The position numbers were made by a program, and so were the translations under genes. Below, piece after piece: positions 1 to 6,369 of a stretch of DNA of 7,508 nucleotides; positions within the stretch are counted from its first letter, which is position 1; each line of letters begins with the position of its first letter. Source of the stretch: an uncultured Flavobacteriales bacterium (GTDB lineage Bacteria; Bacteroidota; Bacteroidia; Flavobacteriales; Crocinitomicaceae). The stretch lies in contig CAMPIU010000140.1 in assembly GCA_946886545.1 (NCBI GenBank), positions 1 to 7,508 on the forward strand. The letters run 5' to 3'. The notes under the pieces are model-generated. The model worked only from the letters and a program-made list of their open reading frames with translations. It did not search any database and was not told where the DNA came from.

Positions 1-327
1 CTAGAGAAAAAATACTACAAAAGACGCTTTATAGTCGCTCTATAGTCGCTCTACCTGCGCTCTACTCATGCTTGATCTTCCTGTTTGTCCCGTCCTAAAA
101 TAATTCTTCAGCTTATTAATTAAATCCTGGTGTAATTATTCAGGTGTAAGGTGAGAATAATATACTACTTCTATTAAAAGATATATGTCTATCCGTCATT
201 TGATGGAAAGCGCGTAATAAGGTGGTCAGGGGTTGTAACGCTCTGCAAGTTTTCGTAAGTTGAATATTACTTAGTCCTTTAAGTTCATGGTGTTTTACGA
301 CTTGATACTTGAAGTAAAGACAGGGGA
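1..327. other. Intergenic region with no supported gene
   Basis: This stretch lies beyond the 3' end of the minus-strand lipoprotein gene. All six frames are broken by stops at short intervals; the longest run, about 31 codons from position 3 on the plus strand to a TAA near 96-98, has no visible start and no recognisable motif. I see no tRNA, no TAnnTTTG promoter element and no GC-rich hairpin followed by a T tract that would end the lipoprotein transcript. The visible structure is an 11-bp tandem repeat near the left edge, listed separately, and a weak direct repeat (CTGGTGTAA at 127-135, CAGGTGTAA at 141-149). Confidence 0.6.
19..62. repeat. 11-bp tandem repeat, unit TATAGTCGCTC
   Basis: Two identical copies of TATAGTCGCTC sit head to tail at 30-40 and 41-51. 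They are flanked in the same register by degraded copies at 19-29 (ending GACGCTT) and 52-62 (TACCTGCGCTC), each matching about 7 of 11 positions. A period of 11 bp is close to one helical turn, so the copies would face the same side of the DNA. Whether this is a protein-binding array, a remnant of a longer repeat or slippage is not decidable here. The left side may continue outside the window. Confidence 0.6.
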
Positions 328-1731
328 TTAATTGTCATACGCCCCAATATCAGGAGCTGCCATGTTTCTTGGTACACCTGTGATATCAAATGCAACTGCA
401 TAAAGCGGATTTCCACTATTATTTAAGCTAGAAGCACCATAGAATTCAAAATTGTCTCCACTTGGATTTATGAACAAAGGATTTGCTGCCGTACAATTTT
501 CAAACATCGGGTTACTGAAATTGCTTTTCAGGATTACACATTTCCGAAAGTGGAAGTTTAGAGTTAATCCTCCGGGTTGAATGGTGTCAATTGCCAAATG
601 CTCGCCACTGCTTCCATATATCACGCAGTTGTTGAAATTGGCATTCGGAATGTCAGATACTGTTGTGCCCTGGGCATTGGTATAATAATTCGAAATTCCA
701 ACTGCAGGAGTTGTTCCTTCCCCGGAACCATAACCTAAGAAGTCACAATGATTGAAAGTGAAGTCTGCGCCTTGAATGACTAATAGCGAATGAACGCCTG
801 TGCTGTGGATCAATACGTTCTCTCCATAAACTTTTGGTCCGTCAAATAAGAACAAACCGTAACTTGCTGCATTCTTAATTTCGGTGTTTGAAATAGTTAA
901 TGTGGTCTGCGTAAATGACTGATCGCGCGAATCCACATGAATTCCGGCTGTTGCATTCTTAATGATCGCATTATCAATTATAGAAGGTCTTGCTTCCTGG
1001 AAGTAGATCCCATAATATTGTCCCGGAACATCCTGGTAGGAAGCTTCCAGGCGGTCTCCCTGTATTGTTATCTTATTGTTGTATTCACCATCGATATTTA
1101 GCGTGCCTTTGTAATTCCAGAGGATTGAACTTTTATGGAGGTAGATTTTCGTACCACCTATAATATTGAGTGTTTTAGCAGAATCTACAAATGCAGCTCC
1201 ATAAATAACGTGTGGTTTATCATTCTGCCAGGTTCCCTCGTTCAGATCAAAAACCCCCATTCCGGTGTTGGAATAATGGTAATACATATCTTGTCCCCAA
1301 GCAACCAGTTTTACATACTGATCTTCATCATTTGTAGTAAATCGAACGGAATCTTCTACAACAACAGGTAAATTCTGCCCATTTACGCTCAATTTCACTT
1401 CAACAAAACAAAACAAACTGTCTCCGGAAGGAATCTCCAGGTCTGAAAAACTGGTACCCTGTAGTCCGTCGAGGTTTAATTTGAATTTGGAAGCGGTGCC
1501 GCCCATTAATTGGACCTGGCTGATTTTAAGTGCTTTATTCTGGTGATTGTAAATCTTGAAATACTTTGTGGTTGAGCCAATTGTAGTAAAAACGGTATCA
1601 AATACCAGTGTATCGTTTGAGAAGCTCAGATTACCGTCTCCAAACAAGTTTTTCTTTTTACATCCCGAATTACTAAAGACAAGAGAAGCTAAAATTGCAA
1701 CTCCAAAAATGAGATTTACTATTTTCATCAT
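328..1731 (-). CDS. Predicted lipoprotein with right-handed parallel beta-helix
   Basis: A 467-residue cell-envelope protein of unknown specific function. Residues 1-23 form a signal peptide with a hydrophobic core (about 7-19), followed by SNSGC with Cys24 as the likely lipidated residue; Asn at -3 makes this a weak lipobox. CKKKN follows the Cys, not the acidic run that sends Bacteroidota lipoproteins to the cell surface, so a periplasm-facing position is inferred. Residues about 35-145 look like an Ig-like beta domain (TLVFDTVFTT, then FKIYN). Residues about 185-420 contain repeated short beta stretches with N/G turns and buried I, V and F (IDNAIIKNA, ISNTEIKNA, FNNCVIYG), as expected for a parallel beta-helix. 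The C-terminus (NPLF near 417, DIGAY at 461-465) matches the ending common in these proteins. It starts with tandem Met codons (1731 and 1728); either could be used. It is divergent from rpmE2. The family is recognised, the ligand or substrate is not. Confidence 0.85.
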   Translation of the reverse strand: MMKIVNLIFGVAILASLVFSNSGCKKKNLFGDGNLSFSNDTLVFDTVFTTIGSTTKYFKIYNHQNKALKISQVQLMGGTASKFKLNLDGLQGTSFSDLEIPSGDSLFCFVEVKLSVNGQNLPVVVEDSVRFTTNDEDQYVKLVAWGQDMYYHYSNTGMGVFDLNEGTWQNDKPHVIYGAAFVDSAKTLNIIGGTKIYLHKSSILWNYKGTLNIDGEYNNKITIQGDRLEASYQDVPGQYYGIYFQEARPSIIDNAIIKNATAGIHVDSRDQSFTQTTLTISNTEIKNAASYGLFLFDGPKVYGENVLIHSTGVHSLLVIQGADFTFNHCDFLGYGSGEGTTPAVGISNYYTNAQGTTVSDIPNANFNNCVIYGSSGEHLAIDTIQPGGLTLNFHFRKCVILKSNFSNPMFENCTAANPLFINPSGDNFEFYGASSLNNSGNPLYAVAFDITGVPRNMAAPDIGAYDN

Positions 1732-1733
1732 GA

Positions 1734-1741
1734 CAAAAGTA
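1734..1741 (-). promoter_or_regulatory. Candidate -7 element for the lipoprotein gene
   Basis: Read on the minus strand, TACTTTTG matches the Bacteroidota -7 consensus TAnnTTTG exactly. Only two bases separate it from the first ATG at 1731, so a transcript starting about 5 nt past the element would begin at or inside the tandem ATGs. No TTG or TTTG was found at the usual -33 distance, which weakens the call; a promoter further upstream would restore a normal leader. Confidence 0.4.
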
Positions 1742-1768
1742 ACGAAAGTGTAATAGCTTTTATTTTTT

Positions 1769-1800
1769 TTGTTGTGAATTAAAAAGTTTGATTATCTTTG
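1769..1800 (+). promoter_or_regulatory. rpmE2 promoter, Bacteroidota type
   Basis: TATCTTTG at 1793-1800 matches the -7 consensus TAnnTTTG. A -33 TTG is available at 1769-1771 (end of a T run) or 1772-1774, giving spacers of 21 or 18 nt, both plausible. Transcription would start near 1805, leaving a leader of about 38 nt before the ATG at 1844. That leader is A-rich and has no Shine-Dalgarno sequence, as is usual in this phylum. Confidence 0.75.
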
Positions 1801-1843
1801 CAAACCAATTTTCGAATAAGAACAAAATTAAGAATAACAACAT

Positions 1844-2098
1844 ATGAAAGCAGGTATTCACCCGGAAGATTATAGATTAGTAGTGTTTAAAGACATGACG
1901 AATGAGTATGCATTTTTATGTCACTCTTCTGCTAATACTTCAGAAACAGTTACTTGGGAGGATGGAAATGAATATCCATTGGTAAAATTAGATATCTCTC
2001 ACAAGTCTCATCCGTTCTTTACAGGGATTGTACAGTTCGTGGATACAGCAGGTCGTATCGATAAATTCAACAATCGTTACGGAAAATACAAAAAGTAA
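1844..2098 (+). CDS. rpmE2: 50S ribosomal protein L31, type B
   Basis: An 84-residue protein of the large ribosomal subunit, where L31 bridges to the small subunit. The sequence is full length for the type B form and starts MKAGIHPEDY; HKSHPFFTG at about 53-61 and the basic end RYGKYKK are family hallmarks. It has a single cysteine (Cys26) and lacks the cysteine set that binds zinc in type A L31, so it is the zinc-independent form. In many bacteria this paralogue is used when zinc is scarce, but many Bacteroidota appear to carry only this form, so zinc control should not be assumed; no Zur-like operator is evident. It stands alone between its own promoter and a strong terminator. Confidence 0.97.
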   Translation: MKAGIHPEDYRLVVFKDMTNEYAFLCHSSANTSETVTWEDGNEYPLVKLDISHKSHPFFTGIVQFVDTAGRIDKFNNRYGKYKK

Positions 2099-2116
2099 TT
2101 TCAACTCCGAAATAGT

Positions 2117-2148
2117 AAGCCCTGACGAATACGTCGGGGCTTTTTTTT
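2117..2148 (+). terminator. Intrinsic terminator after rpmE2
   Basis: An 11-bp stem (2117-2127 with 2132-2142, one G-T pair, core GCCCTGACG/CGTCGGGGC) closes a 4-base AATA loop and runs into eight T residues (2141-2148). It lies 18 bases after the rpmE2 stop codon and separates that gene from the WG-repeat gene. The hairpin is symmetrical, but the opposite strand has only AA after it and no long T tract, so it should act mainly on plus-strand transcripts. Confidence 0.93.
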
Positions 2149-2203
2149 GCCTTTTTTAAAGCTTTTAAGCCGGATTTGATCTATTTTTAACTGCTTAGTT
2201 GGT

Positions 2204-2211
2204 TATATTTG
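2204..2211 (+). promoter_or_regulatory. Candidate -7 element for the WG-repeat operon
   Basis: TATATTTG matches TAnnTTTG exactly and ends 4 bases before the ATG at 2216. Transcription would be expected about 5 nt after the element, at the start codon itself, predicting a leaderless or nearly leaderless mRNA. A TTTG at 2175-2178 could serve as the -33 element, but the 25-nt spacer is longer than usual. The preceding terminator means this operon needs its own promoter, which supports the call. Confidence 0.55.
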
Positions 2212-2215
2212 TAAC

Positions 2216-4327
2216 ATGGGTTCACTGCATTTTAAAATTTTAGTTCTATTTATTCTTTGTGCTTTTAATCAGGTGCAAGCAGGTTCAATTGACGAAGCAT
2301 TCAAGGCTTTGGGTCAGTTTAACTATTTTGAAGCGAAGAAACAATTTGAAAAATCGCTTAAGTCAAATGGGTCTGCAGCCAATTACGGGCTCGCAGTCAT
2401 TTACTCCCGTACAGATAATCCGTTTCATCAATTAGATTCAGCTTATGTGCGGATTGTTCGCTCTGAAAAAGCATACGGTGCAATGAAAGAGAAACAAAAG
2501 GAATCGCTAAAAAAATACAATTTTGACTACCAGGCAATTGAAAGTTTGAGAAAGGAGATTTCGAGCGCATTATTTAAAGCGGTCTTAAAGAATCCTTCCG
2601 AAGAAGCATTTGATCAGTTTCAAAAGAACAATCCCTGGGCAGCTGAACAACCCAAGGCGATCTATTCCCGTGATTCAATTGCTTATCAGAAAGCGAGGGT
2701 AGGAAATACTTCTGCGGCTTTTGATCTTTTCCTGAAAAAATACCCGGAATCCGACTTTAAAAAAGAAGCACTGAATAATTTTCACCGTTTGCAGTACAAG
2801 GAAAATACCGACGGTAAGACCATTTCTTCTTTTTTGGGTTTTGAAAAGCAATTCCCTGCAAATCCATACATTGCCGATGCTCAAGATCAGGTTTATAATT
2901 TAAGCACAGCCCGGAATCAGGTAAAAGATTACGAATTGTTTATTAAAACATATCCGAAGAACAGAAATGTTGAAAATGCATGGAGGAAGCTCTATCAACT
3001 TTATATGGCTGATTATTCCCTGGAACGTTTGGAGAAATTTCAAAAGGAATATCCTGATTATCCTTATAAGGCTGAAATCACAAAAGACAAAGAACTAAGC
3101 ACGCAGCAAATTATTCCTTATAAACATGCCGGTCAGTTCGGTTGGATGGATTTAAATGGAAATATCATTATTCCGGCTCAATACAGTACAGTCGGGTTCT
3201 TTAAGGAAGGCTTGGCCTGGGCAGAGAAAAGCGGGAAATATGGTTTCGTAAATAAAGCCAATGAAGTGGTAATTCCCTTTAAGTTTTCCAGTGCAAATGA
3301 TTTTGATAAAGGAAGGGCAATTGTGCAGTTGGACACGCTTTTTGGGATTGTTGACCGTTCGGGGGCATATATTATTGAGCCGCAATACAAGGATATCGGC
3401 CAGTTTTCCGAAGGATTGATCTATGCAATCAAGGATAGTTTGTACGGGTATTTTGACGGATTGGGTTATCCACGTATCCCGGAACAATACGAAGAAGCAT
3501 TTTCGTTTTCCGGAGGAATGGCTAAAGTTACGTTTAAAGGTCTGGAAGGTTATATTGATGCCTTCGGTTCTTTCAAAGTGAAACCGTTGTATGAATCCAT
3601 TAATCTATTTGGTGATTCAGCAATTGTTATCGAAGGAGATGAAAGTTACAAACTGGCAACTTTTCAGGGGAATGAGATCAAAACGATTCCGATTGAGGAA
3701 ATCGGAATGCTTGTTTCGGACAGAGTATTGGTTATCTCAGATGATAAAATAGGTTATTTAAATAAAAAAGGGCAGACCGTTATTCCTGCAACTTTTGATT
3801 ATTTTACCAATGCACGCTCGGAAGGAGAGTTTGTGGGAATGTATGCGAAAGTTTCTAAAGCAAATAAATTCGGGCTTATTGATCGCTTCGGAAAACCTGT
3901 GATTCCGTTTTCTTATTCCAAATTGGGAGGAGTTTCTTCACTGATTTCCTTTGAAAAGGCTGGCAAATGGGGTTATATCGATTTGCAAAACAAAGTGCTT
4001 GTTCCTCCAATGTATGAAGCTGCAGAGAGTTTTAAATCCGGTTTGGGCGTAGTTCAGTTATTGACACTGAAGGGAGCAATCAATGCAAAAGGAGAAACAG
4101 TAATTCCGGTTGAGCACACAACTGTTAAGGCTCTGGATGAATCACATTTCCTGGTTTCGTTGGGAGCTTTTTATGGAATTTACACCAATAAAGGAAAATT
4201 GGTGGTGCCGCTGGAATATGTGAATATTCGAAAAGTTCAGGATGATTTTTACATTCTTACCAAAGGGACCGAATTGCATTACTTTTATGTTCCGGAAAAT
4301 AAGCTGATCAAACCCATTTTAGATTAA
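2216..4327 (+). CDS. Secreted protein with helical repeats and 11 WG repeats
   Basis: A 703-residue exported protein. Residues 1-22 are a clear signal peptide (Lys7, hydrophobic 8-17, VQA before a predicted cut at Gly23), which fixes the start. Residues about 25-290 are helical with TPR-like units spaced 32-38 residues apart, marked by F-x-x-x-Y-P (LFLKKYPESDF at 171, FEKQFP at 209, LFIKTYP at 241, FQKEYP at 275). From residue 308 to 668 there are WG repeats with the pattern aromatic-G-h-x-(D/N)-x-x-G-x-x-(h)-I-P-x-x-Y, conserved Gly at 309, 343, 377, 411, 445, 513, 553, 586, 620 and 654; the unit at about 478 is degenerate. WG repeats are thought to be binding modules; no enzyme active site is visible and the ligand is unknown. 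It is probably periplasmic or released, as there is no lipobox or C-terminal anchor. The acetyltransferase gene follows after 1 nt, so the two are likely one operon. Confidence 0.9.
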   Translation: MGSLHFKILVLFILCAFNQVQAGSIDEAFKALGQFNYFEAKKQFEKSLKSNGSAANYGLAVIYSRTDNPFHQLDSAYVRIVRSEKAYGAMKEKQKESLKKYNFDYQAIESLRKEISSALFKAVLKNPSEEAFDQFQKNNPWAAEQPKAIYSRDSIAYQKARVGNTSAAFDLFLKKYPESDFKKEALNNFHRLQYKENTDGKTISSFLGFEKQFPANPYIADAQDQVYNLSTARNQVKDYELFIKTYPKNRNVENAWRKLYQLYMADYSLERLEKFQKEYPDYPYKAEITKDKELSTQQIIPYKHAGQFGWMDLNGNIIIPAQYSTVGFFKEGLAWAEKSGKYGFVNKANEVVIPFKFSSANDFDKGRAIVQLDTLFGIVDRSGAYIIEPQYKDIGQFSEGLIYAIKDSLYGYFDGLGYPRIPEQYEEAFSFSGGMAKVTFKGLEGYIDAFGSFKVKPLYESINLFGDSAIVIEGDESYKLATFQGNEIKTIPIEEIGMLVSDRVLVISDDKIGYLNKKGQTVIPATFDYFTNARSEGEFVGMYAKVSKANKFGLIDRFGKPVIPFSYSKLGGVSSLISFEKAGKWGYIDLQNKVLVPPMYEAAESFKSGLGVVQLLTLKGAINAKGETVIPVEHTTVKALDESHFLVSLGAFYGIYTNKGKLVVPLEYVNIRKVQDDFYILTKGTELHYFYVPENKLIKPILD

Positions 4328-4328
4328 G

Positions 4329-5234
4329 ATGTCCGGATTAAAGAACTTTATTCGATCTATCATTCCGGATCAATTACTGAACGCTTACCGGGAAAGAAAG
4401 AAAGATAAACAACGAAAATCTATTCGGGAACAAGCCGAAAAGGGAGAAGGACTGACGCTTGAACAATTCATTTGCGATCTTCGGAATTGTGGAATTAAAG
4501 AAGGAGATTCCGTTTTGGTTCACAGCAGTTTTTCCAAGATCGGTTTTGTAGAAGGTGGTTCTAAAACGATCATTGATGGTTTGTTGTCCGTAATAGGACC
4601 ATCCGGGAATTTGTTGATGCCGAGTTCCCCGAATGCAGGATATCAACTGGATTATATCCGGAGTTTAAGCGTATTTGATGTCCAAAACGATGCCTCAAAA
4701 ATGGGGGCTATTACAGAATATTTCCGAACTTTTCCGGGGGTGAAACGCTCGGAAAGTCCGACAGAACCCGTTTGCTGTTTCGGACCAAAAGCAGATTGGT
4801 TTACGAACGGACATTTGGGAGAATTAACGCCCTATACCAAAAACAGTCCTTTTGCAAGACTTGCTGAAGCCAAAGGGAAAATACTTTATATTGGAGTAAC
4901 TCTTGATAATGCAGGAACATCTCTTCATGTTTTGGAAGATGCAGTGGAAGATTTTAAATTCCCGGTCTATTTTCCGGAGGTATTTCATGTTTCTGTGAAG
5001 AGAACGGATGGAACTCTTGTTCCTGTGGATGTGAAAGTTCACAACCCGGAGCAGTCGGCCAAGCGTAAATGTGATGAATTGATTCCCTTGTTTGAATCGG
5101 AAGGAGTGATGAAACACGCAAGGATCGGCAAAGCAAAAACATTGGTCTTTGATGCGTCAAAAATGCTGGAGGTAATGATTGAATCATATCTCTCAAATGG
5201 TGTGACCATGTATACACCTTCCGGTGAAAAATAA
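4329..5234 (+). CDS. AAC(3)-family N-acetyltransferase
   Basis: A 301-residue cytoplasmic enzyme of the AAC(3)/YokD fold, which moves acetyl from acetyl-CoA to an amine. Family marks appear in order: GDSVLVHSSFSKIG (59-72), VEGG (74-77), GPSGNLLMPS (90-99), MGAITEYFRT (125-134), GVKRS (137-141), SPFARL (173-178), LYIGV (186-190) and TSLHVLED (197-204) with the conserved His200 and Glu203. Many aminoglycoside-resistance members read RSxHP at the next motif; here it is RSESP, so the His position is Ser143. The N-terminal 35 residues are amphipathic and very basic (RERKKDKQRK, 21-30), a style I associate with sugar and polysaccharide-modifying relatives. A role on an amino sugar is therefore an inference, and aminoglycoside resistance should not be assumed. 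It starts 1 nt after the WG-repeat stop, with no Shine-Dalgarno sequence, suggesting translational coupling. No clear terminator follows. Confidence 0.88.
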   Translation: MSGLKNFIRSIIPDQLLNAYRERKKDKQRKSIREQAEKGEGLTLEQFICDLRNCGIKEGDSVLVHSSFSKIGFVEGGSKTIIDGLLSVIGPSGNLLMPSSPNAGYQLDYIRSLSVFDVQNDASKMGAITEYFRTFPGVKRSESPTEPVCCFGPKADWFTNGHLGELTPYTKNSPFARLAEAKGKILYIGVTLDNAGTSLHVLEDAVEDFKFPVYFPEVFHVSVKRTDGTLVPVDVKVHNPEQSAKRKCDELIPLFESEGVMKHARIGKAKTLVFDASKMLEVMIESYLSNGVTMYTPSGEK

Positions 5235-5298
5235 AAGGAACAGAAGTTTTCCCAGCTTGTTGTTTTAGTGGTTTGGGTATTTGATAAGAGTTTTAAAT

Positions 5299-5372
5299 CT
5301 TTGTTGCCTTTGTTTCTTAGCAGTTAAAAATATTGTTGGTTTTATTACCACAAAGAGAATGAGAGCGCAAAG
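5299..5372. repeat. Degenerate CTTTG/CAAAG inverted intergenic element
   Basis: The left arm (5299-5328) begins CTTTGTTGCCTTTGTTTCTT and ends in GTTAAA. The right arm (5342-5372) runs TTACCACAAAG and ends in GCGCAAAG, and its reverse complement matches the left arm imperfectly (CTTTG at the outer end, TCTT and GT toward the centre). It resembles CTTTG(C/T)G-type arrays that I recall from Bacteroidota intergenic regions, but that recollection needs a genome search. The surrounding gap (5235-5465) has no supported gene. Confidence 0.45.
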
Positions 5373-5436
5373 ATTGGATTTGGAGAAAACCATCAATTAT
5401 AATCTGGCAGAATAAGGTGTTTTATGCAAGCATTGC

Positions 5437-5444
5437 TATTTTTG
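5437..5444 (+). promoter_or_regulatory. Candidate -7 element for menB
   Basis: TATTTTTG matches TAnnTTTG. Transcription would begin near 5449, leaving an A-rich leader of about 17 nt before the ATG at 5466. I find no convincing TTG at the -33 distance, so confidence is moderate. It would drive menB and probably the two genes after it. Confidence 0.55.
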
Positions 5445-5465
5445 TAAAACGAAAAAAAACAAAAC

Positions 5466-6287
5466 ATGTCAAATAGAAACTGGACAAGTATTAAGTCCTA
5501 TAGAGATATCAAATTCGAATTCTTTGAAGGGATTGGTAAAATCACGATCAACCGGCCAAAAGTGTACAATGCTTTCCGTCCGGAAACAAACATGGAAATG
5601 TTGGACGCATTGGAGATTTGTCGTGAAAGACAAGACATCGGGGTGGTGGTTTTAACAGGAGAAGGTGATAAGGCATTTTGTTCCGGTGGAGATCAAAATG
5701 TGAAAGGAGTAGGAGGATATATTTCTGAAAACGGAGTTCCACGTTTGAATGTACTGGATGTTCATAAAGCAATACGTGCATTGCCTAAACCGGTAATAGC
5801 CATGGTAAACGGATATGCAATTGGAGGCGGGCATGTTCTGCACGTAGTCTGTGATATCACCATTGCTTCTGATAATGCACGTTTCGGACAAACAGGCCCA
5901 AAGGTAGGAAGTTTCGACGCAGGTTTTGGCTCTTCATTTTTGGCAAGTCATGTAGGACAGAAAAAAGCACGTGAGATTTGGTTTTTATGTGAGCAATATA
6001 CTGCGGATGAAGCAGAGAAAATGGGGATGGTGAATAAAGTAGTTCCTTTGAAAGATCTGGAAGATACAACTGTTCAATGGTGCCAAACCATGATGAAACG
6101 TTCACCTTTGGCTCTTCGCATGATTAAAAGAGGACTGAATGCAGAGTTAGACGGACAAAGAGGATTGATGGAGTTTGCGGGAGATGCAACTTTGATGTAC
6201 TATTTGATGGAAGAAGCGCAGGAAGGAAAGCGGGCATTCTTAGAAAAAAGAGAGCCGAATTTCCAACAATTTCCTAAATTCCCATAA
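5466..6287 (+). CDS. menB: 1,4-dihydroxy-2-naphthoyl-CoA synthase
   Basis: A 273-residue crotonase-fold enzyme (EC 4.1.3.36) that closes the second ring of menaquinone, converting o-succinylbenzoyl-CoA to 1,4-dihydroxy-2-naphthoyl-CoA in the cytoplasm. Visible marks are SGGDQ (73-77), the oxyanion-hole stretch YAIGGGH (117-123), and [13 protein letters not shown] (141-153), which is nearly diagnostic for MenB. By comparison with the E. coli enzyme, Asp151 matches the catalytic Asp163. Gln142 matches Gln154, which places it with the bicarbonate-using type I enzymes. The C-terminal part ([10 protein letters not shown] at 169-178, [10 protein letters not shown] at 249-258) also follows the family. 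Length is normal. The A-rich leader has no Shine-Dalgarno sequence. An MscS-type channel and a hotdog thioesterase follow on the same strand with no terminator between them. The organism therefore very probably uses menaquinone for respiration. Confidence 0.97.
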   Translation: MSNRNWTSIKSYRDIKFEFFEGIGKITINRPKVYNAFRPETNMEMLDALEICRERQDIGVVVLTGEGDKAFCSGGDQNVKGVGGYISENGVPRLNVLDVHKAIRALPKPVIAMVNGYAIGGGHVLHVVCDITIASDNARFGQTGPKVGSFDAGFGSSFLASHVGQKKAREIWFLCEQYTADEAEKMGMVNKVVPLKDLEDTTVQWCQTMMKRSPLALRMIKRGLNAELDGQRGLMEFAGDATLMYYLMEEAQEGKRAFLEKREPNFQQFPKFP

Positions 6288-6332
6288 AACATTAATTGAG
6301 AATGTAAAATGGAGAATTGGAAAGTTCGTTCA

Positions 6333-6363
6333 ATTCGTAATTAGGCATTCGTAATTCGTAATT
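6333..6363 (+). repeat. Three direct copies of ATTCGTAATT
   Basis: In the 82-bp gap between menB and the channel gene, ATTCGTAATT occurs at 6333-6342, 6347-6356 and 6354-6363. The last two overlap by 3 bases, and the block ends 6 bases before the ATG at 6370. No TAnnTTTG promoter element and no terminator are present in the gap, so read-through from menB is likely. The block would form part of the leader seen by ribosomes or an AT-rich binding site. Confidence 0.6.
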
Positions 6364-6369
6364 AACAAA

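Noticed and set aside
3..98. Open stretch of about 31 codons at the left edge, plus strand, that might be the tail of an upstream gene
   Set aside because: It has no visible start, overlaps the 11-bp tandem repeat, has a low-complexity hydrophobic translation and shows no recognisable domain; an upstream gene cannot be confirmed from this window.
127..149. Direct repeat CTGGTGTAA / CAGGTGTAA, 14 bp apart, as a possible operator
   Set aside because: Only 9 bases with one mismatch, and not next to any start codon or promoter element in the window.
257..274. Short TAAGT/ACTTA stem as a terminator for the minus-strand lipoprotein gene
   Set aside because: The stem is only 5 bp, AT-rich, and is not followed by a T tract on the minus strand.
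4824..5217. Minus-strand open frames inside the acetyltransferase and similar ones inside the other plus-strand genes
   Set aside because: They lie opposite genes with clear family motifs, lack promoters of their own and give translations without recognisable domains.
4329..5234. Reading the AAC(3)-family gene as an acquired antibiotic-resistance gene
   Set aside because: Base composition matches its neighbours, there are no mobile-element marks, it is tightly joined to a host-type gene, and the RSxHP motif is altered.
5235..5298. GGAA...TTCC pairing just after the acetyltransferase stop as a terminator
   Set aside because: A 4-bp stem with a large loop and no T tract is too weak to support.
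5299..5372. CRISPR-like or transposon-end interpretation of the CTTTG/CAAAG element
   Set aside because: There are no regularly spaced identical repeats with unique spacers, no target-site duplication and no transposase gene nearby.
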